This document shows, piece by piece, positions 25,973-34,278 of a DNA stretch of 40,074 bases. Below the pieces are notes generated by a model. It was given only the letters and a program-made list of their open reading frames with translations. It was not told where the DNA came from and did not search any database. This DNA is from Calditrichales bacterium. Its GTDB lineage: Bacteria; Calditrichota; Calditrichia; Calditrichales; J004. Each line of letters begins with the position of its first letter. Position 1 is the first letter of the stretch. A program made the translations under genes and the position numbers. The stretch is taken from contig WGCN01000062.1 in NCBI GenBank assembly GCA_015493745.1, positions 1 through 40,074 on the forward strand. The letters run 5' to 3'.

Positions 25973-27253
25973 GTGGAAACCTATCAGCAAAAACTCGACC
26001 GTTATCTGGAAAAATCTTTTTACCCGCTCCTGCCGGGCCCCACGCAAACCTTTTTAACCGGGATCGCCCCCCGGTTGCGCCTAACCTATCAGGAGTTCCG
26101 GCAGTTTACCGAAATCGCCCGTGACCTGGAGATGTGGGGAGAAGCGCCCTTTGAAGAATGGTTTACCAGCCATGCCGGCACGGACATGGATGCGGGGCGC
26201 AAAGACCATATTCGCAAAAATATCACCGAGGCTTATACCCGGCTTAAAAACCGGGCCAAGGATTACGACCACGCACCGCTGAAACGTTCCAAAAAGCGCG
26301 ACAAGGGCAAGATTGTCATTAAAGAGAGCGACAAGGAAATATTCGGTATGTGTCCCGTGGCCTCACCCAAAACCGTTTGTTGTAACCTGAAAACCATAGA
26401 CGCCGTTGAAAATTGTGTCTTCGGCTGCAGCTATTGCACCATTCAAACCTTCTATCATCAGGAAACCGTTTTTGACGCACACCTGGCGGAAAAACTGAAA
26501 CGGTTGCAACTGGATGAAAAAAAGCGCTACCATATCGGTACGGGACAGTCATCGGATTCCCTGGTGTGGGGTAACCGTCATGGCAACCTGGATGCCTTAA
26601 TGGCCTTTGCCCGGCAAAACCCCAATGTGATGCTGGAATTCAAAACAAAGTCCGACAATATCGGCTATTTTCTGGAGAACGATATCCCGGCCAACATTGT
26701 ATGCAGTTGGTCATTGAACCCGCCGGTGATCGTGGAGAATGAGGAACACTTTACCGCCCCGCTGGCCCGGCGTATCGAAGCCGCCCGCCAGGTGGCCGAC
26801 CGTGGCATAATGGTCAGCTTTCATTTTCATCCCATCATCTACTACAAAAACTGGCGGGAGGACTACACGGCCATTGTTGGCGATATCCTGCAACGTTTTA
26901 CCGCGGAAGAGGTACTGTTTGTCTCCTTTGGCTCGGTCACCTTTATCAAACCCGTACTGAAACAGATCCGGCTTTCGGGCTTGCAGACCAAAATTACGCA
27001 AATGGAGCTGGTCAAGGATCCCCACGGAAAACTAACCTACCCCGATGAAATCAAGATTGAAAAATTCAGCACCCTCTACAAGGCCTTTGCCCAATGGCAC
27101 GGCAGGGTCTTTTTCTATTTATGTATGGAAAAGGCCCCGCTTTGGGAAAAAAGCCTGGGCTTTGTTTTTAAGGATAACGACCATTTTGAAGAAGAGATGC
27201 TCAAGCACTGTTTTACCAGGATCGATGCTAAGCGGGCGTCTGCTGCCTTTTAG
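25973..27253 (+). CDS. Spore photoproduct lyase-like radical SAM protein
   Basis: 426 residues from a GTG start. The radical SAM cluster motif is CVFGCSYC (Cys148, Cys152, Cys155). The surrounding sequence follows the spore-photoproduct-lyase layout: FKTKSDN, CSWSLNPP, IEAARQVADRGIMVSFHFHPIIYYKNWREDY, and a C-terminal ITQMELVKDPHGK region. At the place where Bacillus lyases have the hydrogen-donor Cys in a CTSD-type motif, this protein reads GTGQSSDSL (Gln192), so the donor Cys appears absent. Three further cysteines (127, 136, 137) precede the cluster. DNA photoproduct repair is therefore only one possibility. Its 3' end overlaps the convergent histidine kinase gene by 26 bp. Confidence 0.8.
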   Translation: METYQQKLDRYLEKSFYPLLPGPTQTFLTGIAPRLRLTYQEFRQFTEIARDLEMWGEAPFEEWFTSHAGTDMDAGRKDHIRKNITEAYTRLKNRAKDYDHAPLKRSKKRDKGKIVIKESDKEIFGMCPVASPKTVCCNLKTIDAVENCVFGCSYCTIQTFYHQETVFDAHLAEKLKRLQLDEKKRYHIGTGQSSDSLVWGNRHGNLDALMAFARQNPNVMLEFKTKSDNIGYFLENDIPANIVCSWSLNPPVIVENEEHFTAPLARRIEAARQVADRGIMVSFHFHPIIYYKNWREDYTAIVGDILQRFTAEEVLFVSFGSVTFIKPVLKQIRLSGLQTKITQMELVKDPHGKLTYPDEIKIEKFSTLYKAFAQWHGRVFFYLCMEKAPLWEKSLGFVFKDNDHFEEEMLKHCFTRIDAKRASAAF

Positions 27254-28721
27254 GATGATAGACCCGCAGGGCAAAAGAGAATCGCGTTCCCCGGCCATGT
27301 TCACTTTGCACATCGATTTTAATCTCATGGGCATCCAATATTTTTTTAACAATGGCCAACCCTAATCCGGATCCCCCCGAATGCTTGGAACGGCTTTTCT
27401 CAACACGGTAGAAGCGGTCAAAAATATGAGGCAGGTCTTCCCGGGGGATACCCTCGCCACTATCTTCAATACACAACCATACCTCATCCTTTTTGCGGGA
27501 AAGTAAAACCAGTATCCGCCCCTCATCCGGTGTGTAGCGAATGGCATTGTCGATCAGGTTGGACAGAACGCGGTCAATCATACCGATATCACCAATCACA
27601 AAAGGAAGATTACGCTCGATTTTAGTAATCAGATTGATGCGTTTGCTTTCCGCCTGGGGTTGAAACTTGAGCACCACGTCCTGCAACAGCTCGGCAATGG
27701 AGAATGGCTCCGGCCGGGGTTTGGTTTGCAGGGCGTCCAGCTTGGAAAGCTCGAAAAGTTCATGAACCAGTTTATTCAGATTGATGACGCCATTTAGAAT
27801 GGTGCTCAGAAAAGCCTTGCGCTGTTCGGGGGCTATGGTGTCTTCCTTCATCTGGATGGTTTCCAGATAGCCCTGAATGGAGGCCAGCGGACTTCTGAGG
27901 TCATGGGATATGTTGGCAATCAGTTCACGCCTCAGGGCGTCATTTTTTTTCATCTCCTCGATACTGGTTTCCACCGTATCGGCCATGTGGTTAAATGCTG
28001 CCGAGAGCTGACCCAGTTCATCCTCGGACTGCACCTGGATACGCCGGCGATAATCCCCCTTGTCAAAATCACTGACCGCCAGGGTCATGCGCCGCAGACG
28101 GCGTGTCAGGTTAAAAAAGAGGATGGAACCGAGAATACCGGCAAAAACAAGAACCAGCACCAGGGTAAAAGCGGTTGTACTGAGGATATAACTGCCGCCT
28201 ATGCCATTGATGGCCGTATCATACAACTCGCTGCCGAGGATGATATAAATATAGCCTTCCTGCCCATCGGGAAGGCTGATCGGTGCCGCCGAAAAGACTT
28301 TTTTCCTGTCGGAACGGGGATCGTCACCCATGATGGGAAAGCGCACATCCGGATCATTGGATACAAAACGGACTACCGGTGCGGTATCGATATGACTGTT
28401 TTTAATCTTATACGGATCGGCAAAATAGGCCAGCAATTCCCCCTGTTTATCGATCAAATAAATTTCAATGCGCGGATTGAAGATCATCAGTTCATGAATC
28501 AGATGATCGATACCCGCCCGGTTCAGGGAGTCCTTTAACAGCGGCTGGAATTTGGTGGCCAGGTTTTTGGCCAGATAGCGGTTCAGGGTTTGATCGGTTT
28601 CACACACAAAATTCATGGATGATTGCACCGATATAATGATTTGCGCCGTCCCCAGCAAAAAAAGCAACAAAAAGAATATCAGTGATATCTTACCATACAG
28701 GGTGCGGAAGAACTCTCTCAT
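27228..28721 (-). CDS. PhoR-type membrane sensor histidine kinase
   Basis: 497 residues. Membrane helices at about 12-32 and 178-204 enclose a ~145-residue periplasmic sensor region. A HAMP domain (about 203-255) has LRRMTLAVSDFDKGDY and DELGQLSAAFN. The H-box ISHDLRSPLASIQGY gives His273. The ATPase domain has N-box NLIDNAIRYTPDEG, G1 DSGEGIP, F-box FDRFYR and G2 GGSGLGLAIVKKI. It autophosphorylates and passes phosphate to the OmpR-type regulator whose gene lies directly upstream and overlaps by 4 nt (ATGA). The signal is unknown. The 3' end overlaps the convergent radical SAM gene, so there is no space for a separate terminator. Confidence 0.92.
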   Translation of the reverse strand: MREFFRTLYGKISLIFFLLLFLLGTAQIIISVQSSMNFVCETDQTLNRYLAKNLATKFQPLLKDSLNRAGIDHLIHELMIFNPRIEIYLIDKQGELLAYFADPYKIKNSHIDTAPVVRFVSNDPDVRFPIMGDDPRSDRKKVFSAAPISLPDGQEGYIYIILGSELYDTAINGIGGSYILSTTAFTLVLVLVFAGILGSILFFNLTRRLRRMTLAVSDFDKGDYRRRIQVQSEDELGQLSAAFNHMADTVETSIEEMKKNDALRRELIANISHDLRSPLASIQGYLETIQMKEDTIAPEQRKAFLSTILNGVINLNKLVHELFELSKLDALQTKPRPEPFSIAELLQDVVLKFQPQAESKRINLITKIERNLPFVIGDIGMIDRVLSNLIDNAIRYTPDEGRILVLLSRKKDEVWLCIEDSGEGIPREDLPHIFDRFYRVEKSRSKHSGGSGLGLAIVKKILDAHEIKIDVQSEHGRGTRFSFALRVYHPKRQQTPA

Positions 28722-29437
28722 TCATCAAAATCCTCGTAATCGGCAAACTTATACCCCACCCCCCAGACGGTTTTGATATATTTCGGATCCGAAGGGTCTT
28801 TTTCAATCTTGGCCCGCAAACGGTTGATGTGCGAGTTGACCGTATGTTCATACCCGGAAAACTGATAGCCCCAAACGATGTTCAGCAGATTTTCCCGGGT
28901 ATAGGCTTTGCCGGGATTGGCGGCAAAGAGGGCCAGCAGATCAAACTCCTTTGCCGTCAGCTCAATATTTTCCCCGTCCAGTTGCACGCGTCGCTTTTCA
29001 AGATTGATGTTCAGGCTGCCAAAATCAAGCTCTTTCACATCACTGGCGTTTTGCTCTTCGATGACGGCATTTACCCGGCGGATGATGGCCTTGATGCGGG
29101 CGATCAGTTCACGGATGCTGAAGGGCTTGGTAATAAAATCATCGGCGCCCAGTTCCAGGCCCAGCACCTTGTCAAATTCTTCCGACTTGGCGGTAAGCAT
29201 AAGGATGGGCAGGCTTTTTTTCTTTTCCCGTATCTTTTTACAAACATCCATGCCGTTCATCTTTGGCAGCATCAAATCCAGAATCACCAGTTCATATTCA
29301 TTTTCCAGCGCTTTTTTCAATCCGTTTTCACCATCTTCGGAGCGATCCAGATTCAGTTGCAGATCCTTTAGGTGCATCTCCAAAAGATCTCCGATATCGG
29401 GATCGTCTTCGATGATAAGTACTTTTTTATCCAACAT
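28718..29437 (-). CDS. OmpR/PhoB-type response regulator
   Basis: 239 residues. The receiver domain has acidic pocket IIEDDPD (Asp11, Asp12), phospho-acceptor Asp54 in LVILDLMLPKMNG, Thr82-region MLTAKSEE and the invariant Lys104 in ITKPFSIRE. The C-terminal winged-helix DNA-binding domain (about 138-236) shows VQLDGENIELTAKEFDLLALF, YTRENLLNIVWGY, VNSHINRLRAKIEKD and IKTVWGVGYKF. It regulates transcription when phosphorylated by the kinase encoded immediately downstream. AGGAG precedes the ATG. The promoter contains an 11-bp-period direct repeat likely bound by this protein itself, implying autoregulation. Confidence 0.94.
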   Translation of the reverse strand: MLDKKVLIIEDDPDIGDLLEMHLKDLQLNLDRSEDGENGLKKALENEYELVILDLMLPKMNGMDVCKKIREKKKSLPILMLTAKSEEFDKVLGLELGADDFITKPFSIRELIARIKAIIRRVNAVIEEQNASDVKELDFGSLNINLEKRRVQLDGENIELTAKEFDLLALFAANPGKAYTRENLLNIVWGYQFSGYEHTVNSHINRLRAKIEKDPSDPKYIKTVWGVGYKFADYEDFDE

Positions 29438-29467
29438 TAATTTTTCTCCTGATCTGTTAAACGCTTA

Positions 29468-29504
29468 AATATAAGGCGGGATGGTCACAAGAATATCACA
29501 AGAA
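29468..29504 (-). promoter_or_regulatory. PhoB-box-like direct repeat and -10 upstream of the two-component operon
   Basis: On the minus strand, TTCTTGTGA occurs twice (29504-29496 and 29493-29485) in phase at 11 bp, then 11 bp further comes TATATT (29473-29468). Two 11-bp-spaced half-sites replacing the -35 at this distance from the -10 is the arrangement of PhoB/OmpR-activated promoters. Repeat and spacing are seen directly; binding is inferred. Confidence 0.62.
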
Positions 29505-29589
29505 CTTTTCAATCCGCAGGCAAAAGCGCACACGTTCCCTCCTCCCGCCGCCGGTGCGGACTTACGGGGCCGGAAACTGCCGGTGCAAG

Positions 29590-30864
29590 CTAATAGTTTT
29601 CATATTCCACATTGAGGTAGGCCGGGTTCAGACGATAATCGCCAAAACCGGTGTAATCCTCAAAAAGGAATATTTTGCGAATGTTATAGTAGCGCCAGAT
29701 TTCATAGGGGTTGCTGTTCAGTTCAAAGGGATGGCGCTCAATGTCATCGGGCGGACCGAACTTTATAAAAATACGGCCGCGATCGCTGAGCCAGCCTTTT
29801 TCTCCAAAGCCGCCAAAATGCTGATTGGCATAGTTGATACGTTTATAGTATTCATCCATCAGCTCATTCTTCTTTGTTTCGGGGTTGGGATCCCGTTTTT
29901 TCCAAAATTCGCTAAAGAATTTTTTCTTGGTCGCCAGATCGGCATCCAGATATTTATTCAGTGTGTCCGTACTGATGATATACATCATCTGTCTCAGGGC
30001 CTGATCTATGTCTTCCAGCGAAGCCGGTACCGATTTCCAGAAAAAGGTTACCTCCTTCTCGCGGGTTTCCTCAATATCTCCGACTTTGGCCGTCAGTTTC
30101 AAAATATAGCGATTCTCGGTAAACACCTTCTTTTCCACACGCAGTAAAAACGCCGTGTAGTTTTTATCCAAAACCTTGATGGCGGTGGAGTCAAAGCTGA
30201 CATTATGCCGGTTATTGGAAAAAAGATACTGTATCTGTACCGGTTGCCCGATAACCTTGGAATAGAGGGTGAAGTATAAATGGAAATAACCTTCGCGGTC
30301 GGTGAAGTTATCGCGCGTGACCGGATCAAAGGTGATGATGTTGCCCAGCGAATCCAGTTTCACATTTTGTACAAAAAGGATGTCGCTCAGTGCCAGCTCT
30401 TTTTTGGATATATCGGGAATTTCAACTTCAATGCGTTTTTGCGCCGATTTATTGGAATTGAGGTCTATGATGCGGATAAGGAATTCATAGGTACCCGGTT
30501 TCAAATCGACACTGTTTTTGATATATATCTTTTTTTCCCGGCTGTTAGTCTCGGCAAATTTCTTAACATTGTATTTTTTATTGATCGTACGCGAGAAAAT
30601 AACATCCTTTTTGTCGGAATAAACGGCAATCACCCATTCAAACTGGGCCTCATAACCGCTGCTGTCCGCTTTTAGGAAGGTCAGGTCATCATACAGAATT
30701 TCCGAAAAAATCATTACATGACTTTTATCCAGGGTTGCGCCGAACTGCCGGTTTACCGAGACTTCAAAAAAGGGGATCCCAATGCCACTCAGACCGGACT
30801 CTTCATAATATTGCGCAAATAGCGGGCTGAGCGAGAGAAAAAGGACTAACAGGAGAGATTTCAT
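29590..30864 (-). CDS. GWxTD domain-containing exported protein
   Basis: 424 residues from ATG 30864, preceded by GAGGAA at good spacing. The frame is open to 30942, but the signal peptide MKSLLLVLFLSLSPLFAQ starts at 30864. The middle is beta-rich with paired strands typical of a surface or periplasmic adhesin-like fold. The last ~130 residues form the GWxTD region: KKFFSEFWKKRDPNPETKKNE, YYKRINYANQHFGG, GEKGWLSDRGRIFIKFGPPDDIERHPF and YEIWRYY. Here the motif is GWLSD. The domain is common in exported proteins of FCB-group and Acidobacteria lineages with unknown biochemistry. It has its own promoter and is not tightly linked to either neighbour. Confidence 0.82.
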   Translation of the reverse strand: MKSLLLVLFLSLSPLFAQYYEESGLSGIGIPFFEVSVNRQFGATLDKSHVMIFSEILYDDLTFLKADSSGYEAQFEWVIAVYSDKKDVIFSRTINKKYNVKKFAETNSREKKIYIKNSVDLKPGTYEFLIRIIDLNSNKSAQKRIEVEIPDISKKELALSDILFVQNVKLDSLGNIITFDPVTRDNFTDREGYFHLYFTLYSKVIGQPVQIQYLFSNNRHNVSFDSTAIKVLDKNYTAFLLRVEKKVFTENRYILKLTAKVGDIEETREKEVTFFWKSVPASLEDIDQALRQMMYIISTDTLNKYLDADLATKKKFFSEFWKKRDPNPETKKNELMDEYYKRINYANQHFGGFGEKGWLSDRGRIFIKFGPPDDIERHPFELNSNPYEIWRYYNIRKIFLFEDYTGFGDYRLNPAYLNVEYENY

Positions 30865-31014
30865 ATATTCCTCGATAGAAATCGTGTGCCTCCTGAAAAG
30901 CACGGTCGTCCGATCGGGATTACCACGCGGTGGAAAATCCACATGACTTTGCCATCCGGGGTGTCTTCCATCCCGGGCAACACGGACAAAAGCAGGCTAC
31001 CGTGTTTTTTCAGA

Positions 31015-31045
31015 GGTATAATTTTTGGGCTTTAGCACCTGTCAA
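31015..31045 (-). promoter_or_regulatory. Promoter for the GWxTD gene
   Basis: On the minus strand, TTGACA (31045-31040) is followed after 19 bp by TATACC (31020-31015). The implied ~145-nt leader starts with a 7-bp-stem hairpin (AACACGG/CCGTGTT, 30979-31006). The -35 is perfect, but the spacer is long and the -10 imperfect, so confidence is moderate. Confidence 0.45.
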
Positions 31046-31100
31046 GTATAAGGCTATACCTGAAACGGTGCAAAACTTCGCTGATATAACCAACCCTATT

Positions 31101-32423
31101 TTACGGAATCTGTTCCTTGGATGCATCCGTAAAATGACCGTAAAGTTCATATTCCGCCGCCTCATCGATACGCACCCGGGCAAAATCACCCGGTTTATAA
31201 GCCGTGCTGGGCCGGGCGGGGATCAGGACTTCGTTATCGATTTCCGGTGCATCGCGGAAGGTACGCCCGCTGTAAAAATTTGTGGAGATATCGAATTCAT
31301 CCAGCAAAACCAGCTGTTCCGTATCACACAGGGCCTGATTTTTTTCCAGGGATATATCGCGCTGCAATTCCATAATTTCGGCCTGACGCTGTCCGGCCAG
31401 TTCCGCGGGCACCTTGTTTTCCAGAGTAAACGCCGGCGTCCCCTCTTCATCGGAGTAGGTGAAGGTGCCCAGCCGGTCAAATTTAAATTGCCGCACAAAG
31501 TTTTTCAGTTCGCGGAAATCCTCTTCGGTTTCCCCGGGATGGCCGGTGATCAATGTGGTGCGCAGGGTGATACCGGGTACGCGGCTTAAAATGGTTTCAT
31601 ACAGTTTTTCCAGGGAACGGCGGCTGTCTCCGCGCCGCATCAGCTTCAACATGCGGTCGCTGACATGTTGTATCGGCATATCCAGATAAGGCACCAGCCT
31701 GGCACTGTCTTTCATAAAATCGAGCACATCAAGCGGAAAATTGGTTGGATACCAATAGAGCACCCGTATCCAGCGGATGCCCTCCACCTGTTCCAGGGCC
31801 TGTAAAAGGCGGGTAATACTCTGTTTTCCGTAGATATCCTTGCCGTAGTAAGAGGTATCCTGGGAGATCAGTATCAGCTCACGGGCGCCTCCCGCGGCCA
31901 GCTTGCGGGCCTCCTCCACCAGGGCCTCCACCGTGCGGCTGCGATGTTTGCCGCGGATGCCCGGTATGGCACAGAAAGCGCAGGTATGATTGCAGCCTTC
32001 GCTGATCTTAAGATAGGCGAAATGGCGCGGCGTCGTTACCCGGCGCAGACGGTACAGGTTGTCATTGGCGGCATGTTTCTTACCCAGGGCCTGTAAAATG
32101 GCGCGGTAATCCTCCGTGCCGAAAATGGCGTCCACCTCGGGGATATCCTTTTCGATATCGGCACGGTAGCGCTCCGACAGGCAGCCGGTTACAAAAACCT
32201 TTTTGGCCGGATCGGCTTTTTTGAGTTCCAGGGCTTCAAATATGGCCTGTATCGATTCTTCCTTGGCCTTTTCGATAAAACCGCAGGTGTTGACGATCAG
32301 CAGATCGGACTGCTCAGCCTGATCCACAAACTGAAAATCATGATACTCCAACTGCCCCTGCAGCACCTCGCTGTCCACCAGATTCTTGGAACAACCGAGG
32401 GTGGTTATATGTACTTTCTTCAT
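31101..32423 (-). CDS. rimO: Ribosomal protein S12 methylthiotransferase RimO
   Basis: 440 residues. The N-terminal MTTase domain has TLGCSKNLVDSE, VNTCGFIEKAKEESI and VTGCLSERY, giving the three auxiliary-cluster cysteines. The radical SAM motif is SEGCNHTCAFCAIPGIRGKHRSR. The C-terminal TRAM-like region contains VLLDEFD and ARVRIDEAAEYELYG. The order and the PGIRGKHRSR context identify RimO rather than MiaB. It methylthiolates the conserved aspartate of ribosomal protein S12. The start overlaps the ftsY stop (ATGA) at the end of purF-ubiA-ftsY-rimO. Confidence 0.95.
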   Translation of the reverse strand: MKKVHITTLGCSKNLVDSEVLQGQLEYHDFQFVDQAEQSDLLIVNTCGFIEKAKEESIQAIFEALELKKADPAKKVFVTGCLSERYRADIEKDIPEVDAIFGTEDYRAILQALGKKHAANDNLYRLRRVTTPRHFAYLKISEGCNHTCAFCAIPGIRGKHRSRTVEALVEEARKLAAGGARELILISQDTSYYGKDIYGKQSITRLLQALEQVEGIRWIRVLYWYPTNFPLDVLDFMKDSARLVPYLDMPIQHVSDRMLKLMRRGDSRRSLEKLYETILSRVPGITLRTTLITGHPGETEEDFRELKNFVRQFKFDRLGTFTYSDEEGTPAFTLENKVPAELAGQRQAEIMELQRDISLEKNQALCDTEQLVLLDEFDISTNFYSGRTFRDAPEIDNEVLIPARPSTAYKPGDFARVRIDEAAEYELYGHFTDASKEQIP

Positions 32424-33325
32424 TCTTTATTAAACAGTCCTTCCACAAATTCTTCGGCGTTGAACAGTTCCATATCTTCCACCTTTTCCCCCACGCCGAT
32501 GTAGCGCACCGGTATACCCAGTTCGTTTTTTATCCCGATCACCACCCCGCCCTTGGCCGTGCCATCCAACTTGGAAAGGAACAGGGCATTGACCCGGGCC
32601 ACTTTTATAAACTCACGGGCCTGCTGCACGGCGTTTTGGCCGTTTCCGGCATCCAGCACCAAAACAACTTCATGGGGGGCGCCGGGTATTTGCCGTTCGA
32701 TAACCCGGTTGATTTTTTCCAGCTCATTCATCAGGTTAACCTTATTGTGCAGGCGTCCGGCGGTGTCGATAATCAAAACATCCGTATCCGCGGCCAGGGC
32801 GGCGGTACAGGCGTCAAACACCACGGCGGCGGGATCGGAGTTGGCCTGGTGCTTTATAACACGCACGCCCAGACGCTCCCCCCAGGTGGCCAGTTGGTCG
32901 ATGGCGGCGGCGCGGAAGGTATCGGCGGCGGCCAGCATAACCTGCTTCCCCTGCCGGCGGTAATGGTGCGCCAGCTTGGCCGTGGAAGTGGTTTTTCCGG
33001 TGCCGTTCACCCCGATCATCAAAATGACCAGCGGCTTTGCCTGCGGCGGTTCAAAGGGTTCAAAAGTCAGCTCGTCCCTGACCGCCTCCATGATGATGCC
33101 GTTTAGCTCATCGGCGGTCTGATATTTCTCTTTTTTAACCCGCGCCCGGATGCGATCCAGCATTTCCATGGTGGTGCCTACGCCCACATCGGCGGTGATC
33201 AGCAGCTCTTCCAGCTCTTCGAGAAGGTCTTCATCTATTTTGCGCCTGGCAGTTAACAGGCGGTTTATTTTGGAAAAGACACCGCCCCGGGTTTTATCCA
33301 GTCCCTTTTTGATTTTTCCGAACAT
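32420..33325 (-). CDS. ftsY: Signal recognition particle receptor FtsY
   Basis: 301 residues, with a short N-terminus lacking the long acidic A domain. NG-domain motifs are all present: GVNGTGKTTSTAKLAHHY (P-loop), AADTFRAAAIDQL, DTAGRLHNKVNLMNEL, LDAGNGQNAVQQAREF and SKLDGTAKGG, with GVGEKVEDMELFN at the end. FtsY is the GTPase receptor that brings SRP-ribosome complexes to SecYEG. Its ATG overlaps the ubiA stop by one base (TGATG), and its stop overlaps the rimO start by 4 nt, so this is tight translational coupling. Confidence 0.96.
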   Translation of the reverse strand: MFGKIKKGLDKTRGGVFSKINRLLTARRKIDEDLLEELEELLITADVGVGTTMEMLDRIRARVKKEKYQTADELNGIIMEAVRDELTFEPFEPPQAKPLVILMIGVNGTGKTTSTAKLAHHYRRQGKQVMLAAADTFRAAAIDQLATWGERLGVRVIKHQANSDPAAVVFDACTAALAADTDVLIIDTAGRLHNKVNLMNELEKINRVIERQIPGAPHEVVLVLDAGNGQNAVQQAREFIKVARVNALFLSKLDGTAKGGVVIGIKNELGIPVRYIGVGEKVEDMELFNAEEFVEGLFNKE

Positions 33326-34275
33326 CAGTTTCCTTTAAAATTGGGATAATCGAAGTTAAAACGTTTTTTAAAATAAAGCCGGGTGGCAAAGAACACGGCC
33401 GTCATTAAAATTAGGTACCAGGGCCATTTTAAACAAATGATCATGGCAAAAAAGAGGATGCCGAACTTGGTGGCCCGCAAAGTATGTTTTACCTCCCGTC
33501 GCCGAAACAGGGGCACAAAAAAGGGCAGGCTCAGCAGGTATATCCACAGCGCGGAAAAGTCATCCCGGTACCAGGAAAGTGCCAGCCCCATAAGGAAAAG
33601 CGCCAGCGAAAGACGCACCACCGTGTCCATGCCCCAAACCACGGCCGGTGTAAGCTTGCGGGCCAGGCGGTCCCCTTCCCGGTCCGGCAAGGTGGTGAAA
33701 AAATAGAGCACCGTATTGAAAATAAGATAGGGCAACACATCGCTGAACATGTGCCAGGCAAAATCCATACGCGCCAGCCAGCCGATAAAAAAGGCCAGCG
33801 CCCCCATCAGCATATTTCCCACAATACTGCCCCACAGATGATCCTTGAGATTAAAAGGCGGATAATTATACATGTATCCCGTGATGACTATAAACAGGAG
33901 CAGGGCCAGGGCGGCTGAAACATTGAGGAAAAAGAGGGGCAGGCTCAGCAAAACCAGAACCGCGGTTTCCACATAAAGCATGCGCGGCGTCAGGTGACCA
34001 TCGGCCAGGAAAAAGAGCTTATTGTTAGCCTTGTCGGTTTCAATGTCCTTTAGCTGGTTGAGAAGAAAGGAGGCGCCCATGGCACAACCGAAAACAAACA
34101 GCAGCAACAGGATCTCCCGCCAGGCCGTCCACGGGGCCCGGAGATAGGGCAGCGCAAAATTGTTTTTTTCAGGGATAAAATATCCGGCCAGCATGGTGGA
34201 CCATCCCGGAAAAAAAAGCATGGGGCGCAGAACAAAAAAACCGTCGAAAATATTGAATGTGGAAGAGCGGCTCAT
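33325..34275 (-). CDS. UbiA-family prenyltransferase
   Basis: 316 residues, strongly hydrophobic with about eight to nine membrane helices. The two Asp-rich motifs that bind the magnesium-prenyl diphosphate are present: NQLKDIETD (Asn73, Asp77, Asp81) and TLPDREGDR (Asp198, Asp202), with YNYPPFNLKDH between. UbiA enzymes attach an isoprenoid chain to aromatic or other acceptors in quinone, haem or lipid synthesis. Which acceptor is used cannot be read from the sequence, and no quinone genes lie nearby. It sits 3 nt downstream of purF and overlaps ftsY by one base, an operon of otherwise unrelated functions. Confidence 0.85.
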   Translation of the reverse strand: MSRSSTFNIFDGFFVLRPMLFFPGWSTMLAGYFIPEKNNFALPYLRAPWTAWREILLLLFVFGCAMGASFLLNQLKDIETDKANNKLFFLADGHLTPRMLYVETAVLVLLSLPLFFLNVSAALALLLFIVITGYMYNYPPFNLKDHLWGSIVGNMLMGALAFFIGWLARMDFAWHMFSDVLPYLIFNTVLYFFTTLPDREGDRLARKLTPAVVWGMDTVVRLSLALFLMGLALSWYRDDFSALWIYLLSLPFFVPLFRRREVKHTLRATKFGILFFAMIICLKWPWYLILMTAVFFATRLYFKKRFNFDYPNFKGN

Positions 34276-34278
34276 CGC

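Noticed and set aside
28682-29371. 229-codon plus-strand frame opposite the response regulator
   Set aside because: Antisense shadow; the minus strand has a complete receiver and winged-helix protein.
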